A stretch of 64,000 nt of DNA from Nocardioides cavernae (GTDB taxonomy: Bacteria > Actinomycetota > Actinomycetes > Propionibacteriales > Nocardioidaceae): positions 248,001-312,000 of the forward strand of contig NZ_JACCBW010000004.1 in the NCBI RefSeq assembly GCF_013410035.1. Reading direction: 5' to 3'. The notes below the pieces were generated by a model. That model saw only the letters and a list, made by a program, of their open reading frames with translations. It searched no databases and was not told the DNA's origin. How positions within the stretch are numbered: position 1 is the stretch's first letter; the number at the start of each line of letters is the position of its first letter. Positions 1-8,141 of this stretch are shown piece after piece. The translations under genes were made by a program, and so were the position numbers.

Positions 1-2
1 TG

Positions 3-1205
3 CTCCGCCGGGCCATGGGGTCCAAGCGCGGGGTCGAGCGGATCGAGTCGGTGAAGCACACGCTCTACACCGGGATGGCGCGACGCGGGATCACCGGCGA
101 CCTCGCCGACTCGATCTACGTCAAGATCCTGTCCTTCGCCAACTTCGGCTTCGCCGAGTCGCACGCCCTGTCCTTCGCGCTCCTCGTCTACGCGTCGTCG
201 TGGTTCAAGCTGCACTACCCCGCGGCGTTCCTCGCCGGGCTGCTGCGCAACCAGCCGATGGGCTTCTACTCCCCGCAGTCCCTCGTCGGGGACGCGCGGC
301 GCCACGGCGTGGACGTACGCCGTCCCGACGTGACGCTCTCCGGCGCCCAGGCCGACCTCGAGCCCCTCGTGCTCGGTCCCGTCGCGGCCACCGGGCCCGC
401 CGAGTGCTGCCGACCGCGGTTCGAGCGCACCGAGTGGGTGCCCGGCACACCCGACCCCGTGCCCGCCCACCGGCGCGACACCGCGCTCGCCGTACGCCTG
501 GGGCTCGACTCGGTGCGCGGCATCGGTCTCGACGTGGCCCGCCGGATCGTCGCCGCGCGCGACGAGTCGCCGTTCACCGGCGTCACCGACCTGTCCCGGC
601 GCGCCGACCTCACCTCGGCGCAGCTCGAGGCCCTCGCCACGGCCGGCGCCTTCGACGCCTGGGGCATGGAGCGGCGCGAGGCGCTGTGGGCCGCCGGCTT
701 CGCCGAGGGGTCCGGCCACCTGCCCGGGTCGACCCCGGCGCCCGAGGCGCCGACCCTGCCCGGGATGAGCGAGCCGGAGATCACCCTCGCCGACCTCTGG
801 GCCACCGGCATCTCCCCCGAGCGCCACCCCGTCGAGCACCTGCGCGAGGAGCTGCGCCGCGCCGGCGTGAAGTCCGTCGCCGAGCTCGCCGACACCGAGG
901 GAGGCCGGCGGGTGCACGTGGGCGGCCTGGTCACGCACCGCCAGCGTCCGGGCACCGCGATGGGGGTCACCTTCCTCAACCTCGAGGACGAGACCGGCAT
1001 GCTCAACGTCGTCTGCTCGGTCGGGGTGATGCGCGCGCACCGGCAGGCGGCACGCAACCGGGTCGCCGTGGTCGTCCGTGGCCGCCTCGAGCGCAACGAG
1101 GGCGTCACCAACCTCGTCGCGGACCGGGTCGAGGGCATCGACGTGGTCGTCCCGGGCGCCGGCGCGGTGCTCCAGGCCCGGGCGTCCTCGCGCGACTTCC
1201 GCTAG
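3..1205 (+). CDS. dnaE2: Error-prone DNA polymerase DnaE2, C-terminal part (5' truncated by window edge)
   Basis: The reading frame is open from base 3 and enters from the left edge, so the start and the PHP and catalytic palm domains lie outside. What remains is about 400 residues: the end of the polymerase core with LRRAMGSKR and FGFAESHALSFA (finger region typical of the DnaE2 branch), a helix-hairpin-helix stretch (VRGIGLDVARRIVAARD, about residues 165-182) and a C-terminal OB fold (GVTFLNLEDETG) ending near the stop. DnaE2 is the mutagenic C-family polymerase that works with ImuA/ImuB in damage-induced translesion synthesis. ImuA/ImuB are not visible here and may lie to the left. The gene ends 193 bp before a convergent tRNA gene. 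Confidence 0.93.
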   Translation, partial: LRRAMGSKRGVERIESVKHTLYTGMARRGITGDLADSIYVKILSFANFGFAESHALSFALLVYASSWFKLHYPAAFLAGLLRNQPMGFYSPQSLVGDARRHGVDVRRPDVTLSGAQADLEPLVLGPVAATGPAECCRPRFERTEWVPGTPDPVPAHRRDTALAVRLGLDSVRGIGLDVARRIVAARDESPFTGVTDLSRRADLTSAQLEALATAGAFDAWGMERREALWAAGFAEGSGHLPGSTPAPEAPTLPGMSEPEITLADLWATGISPERHPVEHLREELRRAGVKSVAELADTEGGRRVHVGGLVTHRQRPGTAMGVTFLNLEDETGMLNVVCSVGVMRAHRQAARNRVAVVVRGRLERNEGVTNLVADRVEGIDVVVPGAGAVLQARASSRDFR

Positions 1206-1336
1206 GCCGGCGCCTCCGCGCGCAACTTCCGTGTCACCGTGCCGTAGCCCCGGCGTATGGGTGTCGTTGAGCGGGTATGCGTTCCTCCACGGGGGACTCC
1301 GGCTGCACCCGCCGGACGGGAAGCGCGGCAACGACA

Positions 1337-1364
1337 AGGGCCGCGCTGGTGGTGGCGCGGCCCT
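1337..1364 (-). terminator. Hairpin terminator downstream of tRNA-Val
   Basis: A perfect 10-bp stem (AGGGCCGCGC pairing with GCGCGGCCCT) with an 8-nt loop lies 35 nt past the 3' end of the minus-strand tRNA gene. On the minus strand it is followed by TTGTCGTT, a weak T-rich tail. It also sits between convergent dnaE2 and the tRNA, so it could stop transcription from both sides. The rest of 1206-1398 shows no gene. Confidence 0.6.
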
Positions 1365-1398
1365 GTGACGTGCGGCTGGATCTCACGAGGATCTCGGG

Positions 1399-1470
1399 TG
1401 GGCGATACTGGGTTCGAACCAGTGACCTCTTCGGTGTGAACGAAGCGCGCTACCACTGCGCCAATCGCCC
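1399..1470 (-). tRNA. tRNA-Val (anticodon CAC)
   Basis: Read on the minus strand, this 72-nt sequence folds as a cloverleaf. The acceptor stem GGGCGAT pairs with ATCGCCC. The D-arm stem is GCGC/GCGC around AGTGGTA. The anticodon stem CTTCG/CGAAG encloses the loop TTCACAC, giving anticodon CAC, which reads GUG valine codons. The T-arm ACTGG-TTCGAAC-CCAGT is perfect. The discriminator base is A and CCA is not encoded. A possible -10 hexamer TAACGT lies at 1483-1488, 12 nt upstream of the mature 5' end. Confidence 0.96.
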
Positions 1471-1501
1471 GAGCTCGGCAGAACGTTATCCCATGGGTGG
1501 A

Positions 1502-1523
1502 GCGGACCCGGAATCGGGTCCGC
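1502..1523 (-). terminator. Hairpin after the PGPGW membrane protein gene
   Basis: A perfect 9-bp stem (GCGGACCCG with CGGGTCCGC) and a 4-nt loop lie 5 nt beyond the stop of the minus-strand gene at 1529-2002. There is no clear T-tract, so it is a candidate intrinsic terminator or 3' processing hairpin between that gene and the tRNA. Confidence 0.45.
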
Positions 1524-1528
1524 GAACC

Positions 1529-2002
1529 TCACCCCTCCTTGTCGCGCCTGATGGCGCTCCGCAGCTCCTCGACCTCGTCCGGCCTGCCGTGGAAGCGCCG
1601 GTAGCTGTAGACGATCAGCCCGACGGCGATGAAGGCCGACGCGACCTGGGTCACGCCGGTCCAGATGCCACCGGGCAGCCACCACGTGTCGGACAGCGGC
1701 CACCAGTCGGGGGCCGGGGGCTTGATGATCCACAGCACGCCGCACCCGGCGAGCACCAGGGCACCGAGGCAGGACGCCACGATCCGCGGCCACGTCTCGA
1801 CGCCCTCCGCGGCTCCGAGCAGGGCGCGGATCCGGACCGGTTCCACGCGGCGCTCGGCCCAGTCGTACTGCTGGGACAGCAGCGCGAGGCCGGCGAAGAT
1901 GCCGAGCAGGCCGGGGCCCGGGAGGAAGATCGCGGCGACCCCGAGCAGCAGGAGGGTCCACCCCAGGATCTCGAGACCGATGCGCTTCGCTGCCCCCGTC
2001 AT
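1529..2002 (-). CDS. PGPGW-type small transmembrane protein
   Basis: A 157-residue membrane protein. An N-terminal hydrophobic stretch (about residues 12-42) contains FLPGPGLLGIFAGLALL, the signature of the PGPGW/TIGR02611 family. Two more hydrophobic segments follow, at about 74-93 and 112-130, and the C-terminus is charged and cytoplasmic-looking (DEVEELRSAIRRDKEG). The family is found across Actinobacteria and no biochemical role is established. The ATG is preceded at exactly 6 nt by TAGGTT, suggesting a leaderless transcript. It is a single gene, divergent from the SsgA-family gene. Confidence 0.85.
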   Translation of the reverse strand: MTGAAKRIGLEILGWTLLLLGVAAIFLPGPGLLGIFAGLALLSQQYDWAERRVEPVRIRALLGAAEGVETWPRIVASCLGALVLAGCGVLWIIKPPAPDWWPLSDTWWLPGGIWTGVTQVASAFIAVGLIVYSYRRFHGRPDEVEELRSAIRRDKEG

Positions 2003-2008
2003 GGGGAG

Positions 2009-2014
2009 AACCTA
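2009..2014 (-). promoter_or_regulatory. -10 box for a leaderless transcript (PGPGW gene)
   Basis: TAGGTT on the minus strand, followed by 6 nt (CTCCCC) and the ATG at 2002. No ribosome binding site fits between them, so the start codon is probably at or next to +1. No convincing -35 is visible. Confidence 0.5.
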
Positions 2015-2208
2015 CCCGGCCGTGCCAGAGGCAACAGCCCCGGCAAACCGGTGGTTACCGTCAAGTCCGTCACGAGTCAGCATCAAGATCCGGTCTGGAC
2101 CGGGGCGGGTCATATTTTGCCGTTTTGCATCACGAGCAGGCGTTCATGCCGTCTCATGATCATCGCACCCAGGGGACCCCACACCCCGGCGACCACGAGG
2201 AGCATTCG

Positions 2209-2643
2209 ATGAACCTGTCCGGTAGCGGGCACACCCTGTCCGACGTCGCGTTGGACATCACCGTCGAGTGCATGGACGACCGCGGCATCCGCCACGAGAT
2301 CGACACCGTCCTCAGCTATGCGGCCAGCGACCCGTTCGCCGTCGCCATGACCTTCGTGACCTCCGACGGCGACCTCGTGTGGACCTTCGGCCGCGACCTG
2401 CTGATCCGTGGCACCGAGGGTCCGGCGGGCGACGGCGACGTGCACGTCGCCCCCGCGATCGGCCTGAGCGGACGCGCCATGGTCTCCATCGAGCTCAGCT
2501 CCCCCGACGGCCACCTGGTGCTGCTGGCCCGGTCCTCGGACATCAGCGCGTTCATCGCCCGCACGGTCGCCCTGGTCACCCCCGGCGAGGAGTCCGCGTC
2601 CTTCGACGCCGACCTGCTGATCAGCCAGCTCCTGGCTTCCTGA
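2209..2643 (+). CDS. SsgA-family sporulation/cell division regulator (SsgB-like)
   Basis: A 144-residue SsgA-like protein. Recognisable blocks are LSYAASDPFAVAMTF, WTFGRDLL, GDVHVAPA and LSSPDGHLVLLA, followed by SDISAFIARTVALVTPGEE, in the family order. In streptomycetes SsgB recruits FtsZ to the division site. The single SsgA-like protein of non-sporulating actinobacteria is usually the SsgB type, so a role in septum placement is the best inference. I chose the ATG at 2209 because AGGAG lies 6 nt upstream (2198-2202). An upstream in-frame ATG at 2125 would add 28 unrelated residues. The 206-bp divergent region upstream is locally AT-rich (around 2111-2131), but I could not assign promoter boxes. 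Confidence 0.9.
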   Translation: MNLSGSGHTLSDVALDITVECMDDRGIRHEIDTVLSYAASDPFAVAMTFVTSDGDLVWTFGRDLLIRGTEGPAGDGDVHVAPAIGLSGRAMVSIELSSPDGHLVLLARSSDISAFIARTVALVTPGEESASFDADLLISQLLAS

Positions 2644-2677
2644 GCCCTCCCGGCGCCCCCTGTCGGGGCGTCGCTCA
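2641..2677. terminator. Bidirectional hairpin spanning two convergent stop codons
   Basis: The stop region of the SsgA-family gene (TGAGC, 2641-2645) and that of the convergent ABC gene (GCTCA, 2673-2677) pair with each other. Inside them CGCCCC pairs with GGGGCG around a 5-nt loop (2654-2670). The whole 31-bp gap is therefore one interrupted hairpin serving both genes. T-tracts are lacking, as is common at this GC content. Confidence 0.5.
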
Positions 2678-4483
2678 GGCGCGGGAGTGCTGCGCCACCC
2701 AGCTCGCGTGCAGGCCGGCGTAGACGCTGCCCGCCTGGGTCACCAGCTCGCCGTGGGGGCCGCGCTGCACGACCCGGCCCTTGTCGACGACGATGACCTC
2801 GTCGGCGCTCTCGGCCGTGGACAGCCGGTGCGCGATCGTCACCGACGTGCGCGACTGCATGAGCCGCTCGAGCGCCCGGCCGATCTGCATCTCGAGCGCC
2901 GGGTCGACGGCACTCGTCGCCTCGTCGAGGACCAGCAGGTCGGGGTCGGCGAGGTGGGCCCGGAGCAGGGCCACGAGCTGCCGCTCGCCCGCGGAGAGCG
3001 ACTCGCCACGCTGGCCGACCGCCGTGTGCAGTCCGCGCGGGAGACCGGACAGCCAGTCGTCGATCCCGAGCTCGACCGCGGAGGCCAGGATCTCGTCCTC
3101 GGTGGCGTCGAGCTTGCCGTAGCGGACGTTGGCGGCGACGGTGTCGTCGAAGAGGAAGCCCTCCTGGGGGACCAGGACCACGCTGCGCCGCAGCGAGCGC
3201 GCATCGATCCGGCGGACGTCGACGCCGTCGAGCAGCACGGCGCCGTCGCCAGGGTCCATCAGCCGGGTCAGCAGCTTGGCGAAGGTGGACTTGCCCGACC
3301 CGGTCTCCCCCACGATCGCGACCCGTGTGCCGGCGCCGATCGTGAGGTCGACGTCGCGCAGCACCGGCGGCCCGCCCGGGTAGGAGAACGTGACGTCGGC
3401 GAACCGCACGTCGATCGCACCCCGCGGGAGCTGCTCCCCGTCGGGCCCCGGGTCGACGAGGTCGGCCGGGGTCTCGAGGATGCCCAGCACGCGCCGCCAG
3501 CTCGAGATCGCGTTCTGGGCGTCGGTGAGGATCTGGGTGCCCATCTGCACCGGGCCGACGAAGAGCGTGACCAGGAACGCGAAGGCGAGGACCTTGCCCG
3601 GGGTCATGTCGCCGGTGAAGCCGAGCAGCACGCCGATGACGATCACGCCGGCGTTGGCCAGGCCGGCGGAGAGCCCGCCCAGCGAGAACGACGTCACGGT
3701 GAACTTCTGGGCGTGGATGTAGGCGTCCTGCCAGTCCTGGATCGCGGTGTCGATGCGGGCCTGGGTGCGGGCCTCGACGCCGTTGGAGCGGACGACCGCC
3801 GCGCCGACGACCGGCTCGGAGATCGCGCCGAGCAGCACGCCCACCTGGTGGCGTACGACGGTGTAGGCGGCCGACAGCTTCTTCTGGAACCAGCGGATCG
3901 ACAGGAAGAGCGGCGCGAAGGCGAGCCACACCACGGCAGCGAGCTGCCAGCTGTAGACGAGCATGAGCACCGTGGCCACCAGCATCTGACCGATGCTGAC
4001 GACGAAGATCAGGCCGCCGAAGACGAGGAACTGGCTCACCTGGTCGACGTCGGTCGTCACGCGCGAGACCAGCGCGCCGCGGCGCTCGGTGTTCTGGGTG
4101 AGCAGGGGCAGGTCGTGGACGTGGCGGAACGCCTTGGTGCGCAGCGTCGCCAGGCCGCGCTCGGACGTGGTGAACAGCCGCCGGGTCATCGCGTAGGAGG
4201 CCCAGCTCGTGACCGCGATGGCGAGCGCGGCCAGCACGCCCATCCAGAGGACGAAGTCGAGGCGCGGACCGCCCGGGGCGTTGAGGCCGCGGTCGAGGGT
4301 CTGCTGGACCGCGATCGGCACCACGATCTGCCCGCACGAGGCGATGACCGCGAGCAGGAGGGTCACGCGCAGGCCCTCGCGCAGCTCCGGGGAGTACTGC
4401 ATGCCGAGGCGGATGGTGGCGATCGCACCGATGTCCTCGCCGGTGTCCATCCGGGTGCCGGCGGTGGGTGCCGTGCTGCTCAT
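2675..4483 (-). CDS. ABC exporter half-transporter, permease plus ATPase, partner A (non-consensus signature motif)
   Basis: A 602-residue half-transporter with the type IV exporter layout: six predicted membrane segments (about residues 38-310), then a nucleotide-binding domain. The motifs are Walker A GETGSGKS (392-399), Q-loop LVPQEG, signature LSAGE (496-500, where LSGGQ is usual), Walker B LLVLDE (516-521) and H-loop IAHRLS (His552). It retains the catalytic Glu and the His but has an altered signature motif. The next gene upstream has the complementary defects, so the two should form a heterodimer. The substrate cannot be predicted. It follows the partner gene by 70 bp and was probably cotranscribed with it. 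Confidence 0.95.
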   Translation of the reverse strand: MSSTAPTAGTRMDTGEDIGAIATIRLGMQYSPELREGLRVTLLLAVIASCGQIVVPIAVQQTLDRGLNAPGGPRLDFVLWMGVLAALAIAVTSWASYAMTRRLFTTSERGLATLRTKAFRHVHDLPLLTQNTERRGALVSRVTTDVDQVSQFLVFGGLIFVVSIGQMLVATVLMLVYSWQLAAVVWLAFAPLFLSIRWFQKKLSAAYTVVRHQVGVLLGAISEPVVGAAVVRSNGVEARTQARIDTAIQDWQDAYIHAQKFTVTSFSLGGLSAGLANAGVIVIGVLLGFTGDMTPGKVLAFAFLVTLFVGPVQMGTQILTDAQNAISSWRRVLGILETPADLVDPGPDGEQLPRGAIDVRFADVTFSYPGGPPVLRDVDLTIGAGTRVAIVGETGSGKSTFAKLLTRLMDPGDGAVLLDGVDVRRIDARSLRRSVVLVPQEGFLFDDTVAANVRYGKLDATEDEILASAVELGIDDWLSGLPRGLHTAVGQRGESLSAGERQLVALLRAHLADPDLLVLDEATSAVDPALEMQIGRALERLMQSRTSVTIAHRLSTAESADEVIVVDKGRVVQRGPHGELVTQAGSVYAGLHASWVAQHSRA

Positions 4484-4553
4484 TCCGGGGTCCCCTCGGC
4501 GTTGTCGGACGGAGGAGCGAAGCGGAGGAGGACGAGAACGTCGTGGGGTGGGT

Positions 4554-6377
4554 TCATCGGGTGCTCCCCTCCTCGGCGGCGTCGGTCTCGTAGGCGTTGA
4601 CGAGCTGGGCGTACGCCGGGCTCGTGGCGAGCAGCTCGGCGTGCGTCCCGCGGCCCACGATGCGCCCCTCGTCGAGGTGGACGACCTCGTCGGCGAGGGA
4701 GATGGTGGCCTTGCGGTAGGCGACGACGACCAGCGAGGCGTCCCCGTCTCCGACCCCGTCCCCGTCGCCGTCCCCGCGGCCGTCGCGCAGCGAGGCGAGG
4801 ATCCGGGCCTCGACCTCGGGGTCGACCGCGGACGTGGCGTCGTCGAGGATCAGCAGCCGCGGGCGACGCACGAGTGCCCGCGCGAGCGACAGGCGCTGGC
4901 GCTGGCCGCCGGAGAGCGAGGTGCCGCGCTCACCGAGCCTGGTGTCGAGGCCGTCGGGCAGCGCGGCGACGAAGCCGTCGGCCTGCGCGGTGCGCAGCGC
5001 CCCCCAGACCTCCTCGTCGGGCACGTCGGCGCCGAGCGTGACGTTGCCGCGCACGGTGTCGTCGAACATGAACGCCGTCTGCGGGACCAGCGCGACGTCG
5101 CGCGGGAGCTCGCCGCGGCGCAGCCCCCGCAGGTCGTGGCCGTCGAGGCGGATCGCCCCGCCGTCGGGGTCCACGAGCCGGGTCATCAGGCTGGTGAGGG
5201 TGCTCTTCCCCGACGCGGTGGCGCCGACGAGCGCGACCGTGCGGCCGGGCTGGACGTCGAACGTCACGCCCCGCAGCAGCGGGGTGTCCGGGTCGTAGGC
5301 GTAATGCAGCCCGTCGACCTCGAGGAGTGCCCCCGCAGCGGACGCCGGCAGCGCGTCCTGGCCGTACTCCATGGAGCCGCGTGCGTCGAGGACGGCCTTG
5401 GCTCGTCGGTAGCCCACGACCGAGCGTGGGAACTCGCCGAGCAGCCAGCCGATCGCGCGGATCGGGAACGCGACGATGGTGAGCAGGTAGGCGATCGTCA
5501 CGACGTCGCCGGGCTCGGTGGCGCCGCTCGCCACCCGGGCCACGCCCACCGCGAGCACGACGAGCACGCCGAGGTTGGGCAGGCTGGCCAGGGCGGGGTC
5601 GAAGATCGCGCGGATCCGCCCAGCCCTGACGTTGACGTCACGCAGCTCGTGGGCCTTGGCCCGGAAGCGGTCGGTCTCCTCGACCTCGCGGCCGAGGGTC
5701 TTGACGACCATCGCACCGTCGAAGGACTCGTGGGCGATCTCGCTGACCTCGGCGCGGAGCCCCTGCGCGCGGGTCATCAGCGGCGAGGAGTAGTGCTGGT
5801 AGAGCAGGTTGGCGACGACGACGGCCGGGAACACCAGGAGGCCGACCAGGGCCATCACGACGTCGGCGACGAACATCTGCGCGACCGCGATCACCATCAT
5901 CACGATCGTGCCGAGCGCCATCGGCAGCGGCATGATCGGCGCCCACGCGGCCTCGACGTCGGAGTAGGCGTTGGACAGCAGCTGCCCGGTCGGGTGGCGC
6001 TGGTGCCACTCCATCGGCAGGGAGAGGTACTGCCGGGTGACCCCACGCCGGGTGTGGGACTGCATCCGGTAGTACATGATGCCGCCGCCGAGGCGCCGCG
6101 CGACGATGCCGACGGCCCGCAGGATCGCGACCGCCATGAAGAGCGCGACGACCCACACCAGCATGTCGGTGCCGACCTCGCCGGTCTCGAACGCCGGGAT
6201 CAGGACGTGCTGCGTCGACCAGCCCAGGACCCACGCGTCGGCGACGGTGAGCACGCCGAAGAGGACCGCACCGAGCGTGGCGACCGTGAAGACGCGCGGC
6301 TCGCGCCTGATCGCGACCCAGAGGACCCGGAAGCCGTCGAGAGTGGTCGTGCCCCGCAGCTCCGCGTCCTTGCCCAC
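4554..6377 (-). CDS. ABC exporter half-transporter, permease plus ATPase, partner B (degenerate Walker B and H-loop)
   Basis: A 607-residue half-transporter if translation starts at the GTG at 6377, which has GAGGAGG 12 nt upstream. An ATG at 6476 would add 33 residues unlike the family. Membrane domain at about 25-330, then the nucleotide-binding domain: Walker A GATASGKS (385-392), canonical signature LSGGQ (488-492), Walker B LLILDD (508-513, Asp in place of the catalytic Glu) and VAYRKA (Tyr554 where the H-loop His belongs). Between the D-loop and H-loop is a Gly-Asp low-complexity insert (about 532-546). In known heterodimeric exporters this pattern marks the non-hydrolysing site. It pairs with the gene at 2675-4483. 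Confidence 0.93.
   Translation of the reverse strand: MGKDAELRGTTTLDGFRVLWVAIRREPRVFTVATLGAVLFGVLTVADAWVLGWSTQHVLIPAFETGEVGTDMLVWVVALFMAVAILRAVGIVARRLGGGIMYYRMQSHTRRGVTRQYLSLPMEWHQRHPTGQLLSNAYSDVEAAWAPIMPLPMALGTIVMMVIAVAQMFVADVVMALVGLLVFPAVVVANLLYQHYSSPLMTRAQGLRAEVSEIAHESFDGAMVVKTLGREVEETDRFRAKAHELRDVNVRAGRIRAIFDPALASLPNLGVLVVLAVGVARVASGATEPGDVVTIAYLLTIVAFPIRAIGWLLGEFPRSVVGYRRAKAVLDARGSMEYGQDALPASAAGALLEVDGLHYAYDPDTPLLRGVTFDVQPGRTVALVGATASGKSTLTSLMTRLVDPDGGAIRLDGHDLRGLRRGELPRDVALVPQTAFMFDDTVRGNVTLGADVPDEEVWGALRTAQADGFVAALPDGLDTRLGERGTSLSGGQRQRLSLARALVRRPRLLILDDATSAVDPEVEARILASLRDGRGDGDGDGVGDGDASLVVVAYRKATISLADEVVHLDEGRIVGRGTHAELLATSPAYAQLVNAYETDAAEEGSTR
4740..4784 (-). repeat. In-frame hexanucleotide repeat encoding a Gly-Asp tract
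   Basis: Imperfect tandem units of GGGGAC/GGCGAC type (seen as GTCCCC/GTCGCC on the plus strand) encode DGRGDGDGDGVGDGD inside the ATPase domain of the exporter gene. The tract keeps the frame and sits in a surface loop just before the H-loop. It looks like slippage-prone microsatellite expansion. Confidence 0.7.
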
Positions 6378-6537
6378 CGGTGTCGCCCGCCTCCTCAGAT
6401 CCCAGCCCGTACCCTTCGCAGCCGGTTGCCGAGCGCAACCAACCAACCGGGTCAGGCTATTCCTCGGCACCGACACCGCACGAATCGCACCACCCCGCAG
6501 GGCAGTGCGCCACCGACGCGCGGACCGGGCGTACGGC

Positions 6538-7272
6538 TCAGTGCCGGATACGGGACAGGAAGGCGCGGGTGCGCTCCTCCTGCGGGTCGTCGATGACCTG
6601 CTCCGGCCTGCCCTGCTCGTGGATGCGCCCGTCGTGGAGGAAGCAGACCCGGTCGGCGACGTCGCGCGCGAAGCCCATCTCGTGGGTGTTGAGCAGCATC
6701 GTCACCCCCTCGGCCTTGAGCTCGGTGAGGAGGTCGAGCACCTCACCGACGAGCTCGGGGTCGAGCGCGCTGGTGACCTCGTCGAGCAGCATCAGGCGCG
6801 GGTTCGCCACGAGCGCCCGGGCGATCGCGACGCGCTGCTGCTGGCCCCCGGACAGGTCGTCGGGCCGCGCGGACGCCTTCTCCGCGAGGCCGACGCGCTC
6901 GAGCATCGCCAGCCCACGCGTACGCGCCTCGTCCGCCGCGACGCCGTGGACGAGCCGCAGCGCCAGGGTGAGGTTGCCGATCACGTCGAGGTGCGGGAAG
7001 AGGTTGTAGGCCTGGAAGACCATCCCCATCCGCGAGCGCACCTCGTCGCCGTCCACGCGCGGGTCGGTGATGTCGCGGCCCTCGAAGGTGATGACGCCGT
7101 CGTCGACCACCTCGAGCAGGTTGACGCAGCGCAGGAGGGTGGACTTGCCCGACCCGGAGGCGCCGATGAGGACGACGCACTGGCCGGGCTCGACGGTCAG
7201 GTCCACCTGCCGCAGCACGACGTGGTCGCCGAACGACTTGCGCACGCCGTCGAGGCGCAGCAGCTCGCTCAC
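6538..7272 (-). CDS. Polar amino acid ABC importer, ATP-binding subunit (GlnQ-like)
   Basis: A 244-residue ATPase of the polar amino acid uptake family. It has Walker A GASGSGKS, Q-loop VFQAYNLFPH, signature LSGGQQQR, Walker B LMLLDEVTSALDP and H-loop NTHEMGFARDVAD. The phrase THEMGFAR is typical of GlnQ/HisP-type subunits. The GTG start at 7272 has GGAGG 7 nt upstream and overlaps the permease stop by 4 nt (GTGA). It is the last gene of the binding protein-permease-ATPase operon. It would energise uptake of a polar amino acid at the membrane. Confidence 0.95.
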   Translation of the reverse strand: MSELLRLDGVRKSFGDHVVLRQVDLTVEPGQCVVLIGASGSGKSTLLRCVNLLEVVDDGVITFEGRDITDPRVDGDEVRSRMGMVFQAYNLFPHLDVIGNLTLALRLVHGVAADEARTRGLAMLERVGLAEKASARPDDLSGGQQQRVAIARALVANPRLMLLDEVTSALDPELVGEVLDLLTELKAEGVTMLLNTHEMGFARDVADRVCFLHDGRIHEQGRPEQVIDDPQEERTRAFLSRIRH

Positions 7273-8141
7273 AGGTGGCCTCCGGCGCCGTGGTAGCCCT
7301 TCTTGCGGGCGTACCGGTCGGTGAGCCTGGCCATCGGGATGGTGAGGCAGCAGAACAGGAACCCCGCGACGACGTAGGGCGTGTAGTTGAAGTCCAGCGC
7401 CGTCTCGATCTGCGCCTTGCGGATGGCGTCGGTGACGCCGAGGACCGCGATGAGGCCGGAGTCCTTCTGGAGCGAGACCAGGTCGTTCATCAGCGGCGGG
7501 ATGACCCGGCGCCACGCCTGCGGGAGCACGACGTGGCGCAGCGTCTGGCCGTAGGACAGGCCGAGGGAGCGGCCGGCGAGCCGCTGGCTCGGGTGGACCG
7601 ACTCGATGCCGGCACGGAACACCTCCGCGACGTAGGCGGAGTAGGACAGCACGAGCGCGGTCCCGCCCCAGAACAGCGGCGACGTCGGCAGGCCCTGGAG
7701 GCTGAGCGCCGGGCCGCCGAAGCCGAGCAGGAAGATCACCAGCAGCAGCGGCAGGCCGCGGAAGACGTCGACGTACGCCGTCCCGAGCAGGCGCAGCGGG
7801 AAGGCGACGGGTCCATGGAGCGTGCGCACGATGGCGACCGTGAGGCTGACCACGAGGATCAGCACCCAGCACACGACCATCACCCGGATGTTGAGCCAGA
7901 GGCCGTCGAGCACGGCCGGGAAGGACGAGACGGCCTTGTCCCAGTCGAAGTAGGTCTCCTGCACCCGCTCCCAGCCCGGCGAGCTGACGACCGCGCCACC
8001 GATCGCGCCGAGCAGCAGCAGCGTGCTGACGGCGGCGATCGCCGCGCTGCGCGCCGTGCGGCGCCGCCGCCAGTCGTCGCGTGCGCGCTGGACCTCGGAC
8101 GGCTCCCAGTCCGTGCCCGCCTGAGAGACCTGGTGCGGCAT
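7269..8141 (-). CDS. Polar amino acid ABC importer, permease subunit
   Basis: A 290-residue permease of the His/Glu/Gln/Arg/opine type. A charged cytoplasmic N-terminus precedes the first membrane segment (about residues 35-55), with four or five more after it. The cytoplasmic EAA-like loop is AGRSLGLSYGQTLRHVVLPQA, followed by IPPLMNDLVSLQKDSGL, both diagnostic of the family. The ATG at 8141 overlaps the stop of the binding protein gene by 1 nt (ATGA). One permease gene suggests a homodimeric pore. The substrate is not determined by sequence. Confidence 0.93.
   Translation of the reverse strand: MPHQVSQAGTDWEPSEVQRARDDWRRRRTARSAAIAAVSTLLLLGAIGGAVVSSPGWERVQETYFDWDKAVSSFPAVLDGLWLNIRVMVVCWVLILVVSLTVAIVRTLHGPVAFPLRLLGTAYVDVFRGLPLLLVIFLLGFGGPALSLQGLPTSPLFWGGTALVLSYSAYVAEVFRAGIESVHPSQRLAGRSLGLSYGQTLRHVVLPQAWRRVIPPLMNDLVSLQKDSGLIAVLGVTDAIRKAQIETALDFNYTPYVVAGFLFCCLTIPMARLTDRYARKKGYHGAGGHL

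Noticed and set aside
1409..1420. GGTTCGAACC resembles half of a LexA box
   Set aside because: It is the T-loop sequence of tRNA-Val, not a regulatory palindrome.
2687..4600. Very long open frames on the plus strand opposite the ABC exporter genes (and similar long frames opposite dnaE1, murC-murG and the third dnaE)
   Set aside because: They are antisense frames kept open by high GC content. Their translations are Arg/Gly/Glu-rich without family motifs, whereas the minus strand encodes intact proteins.
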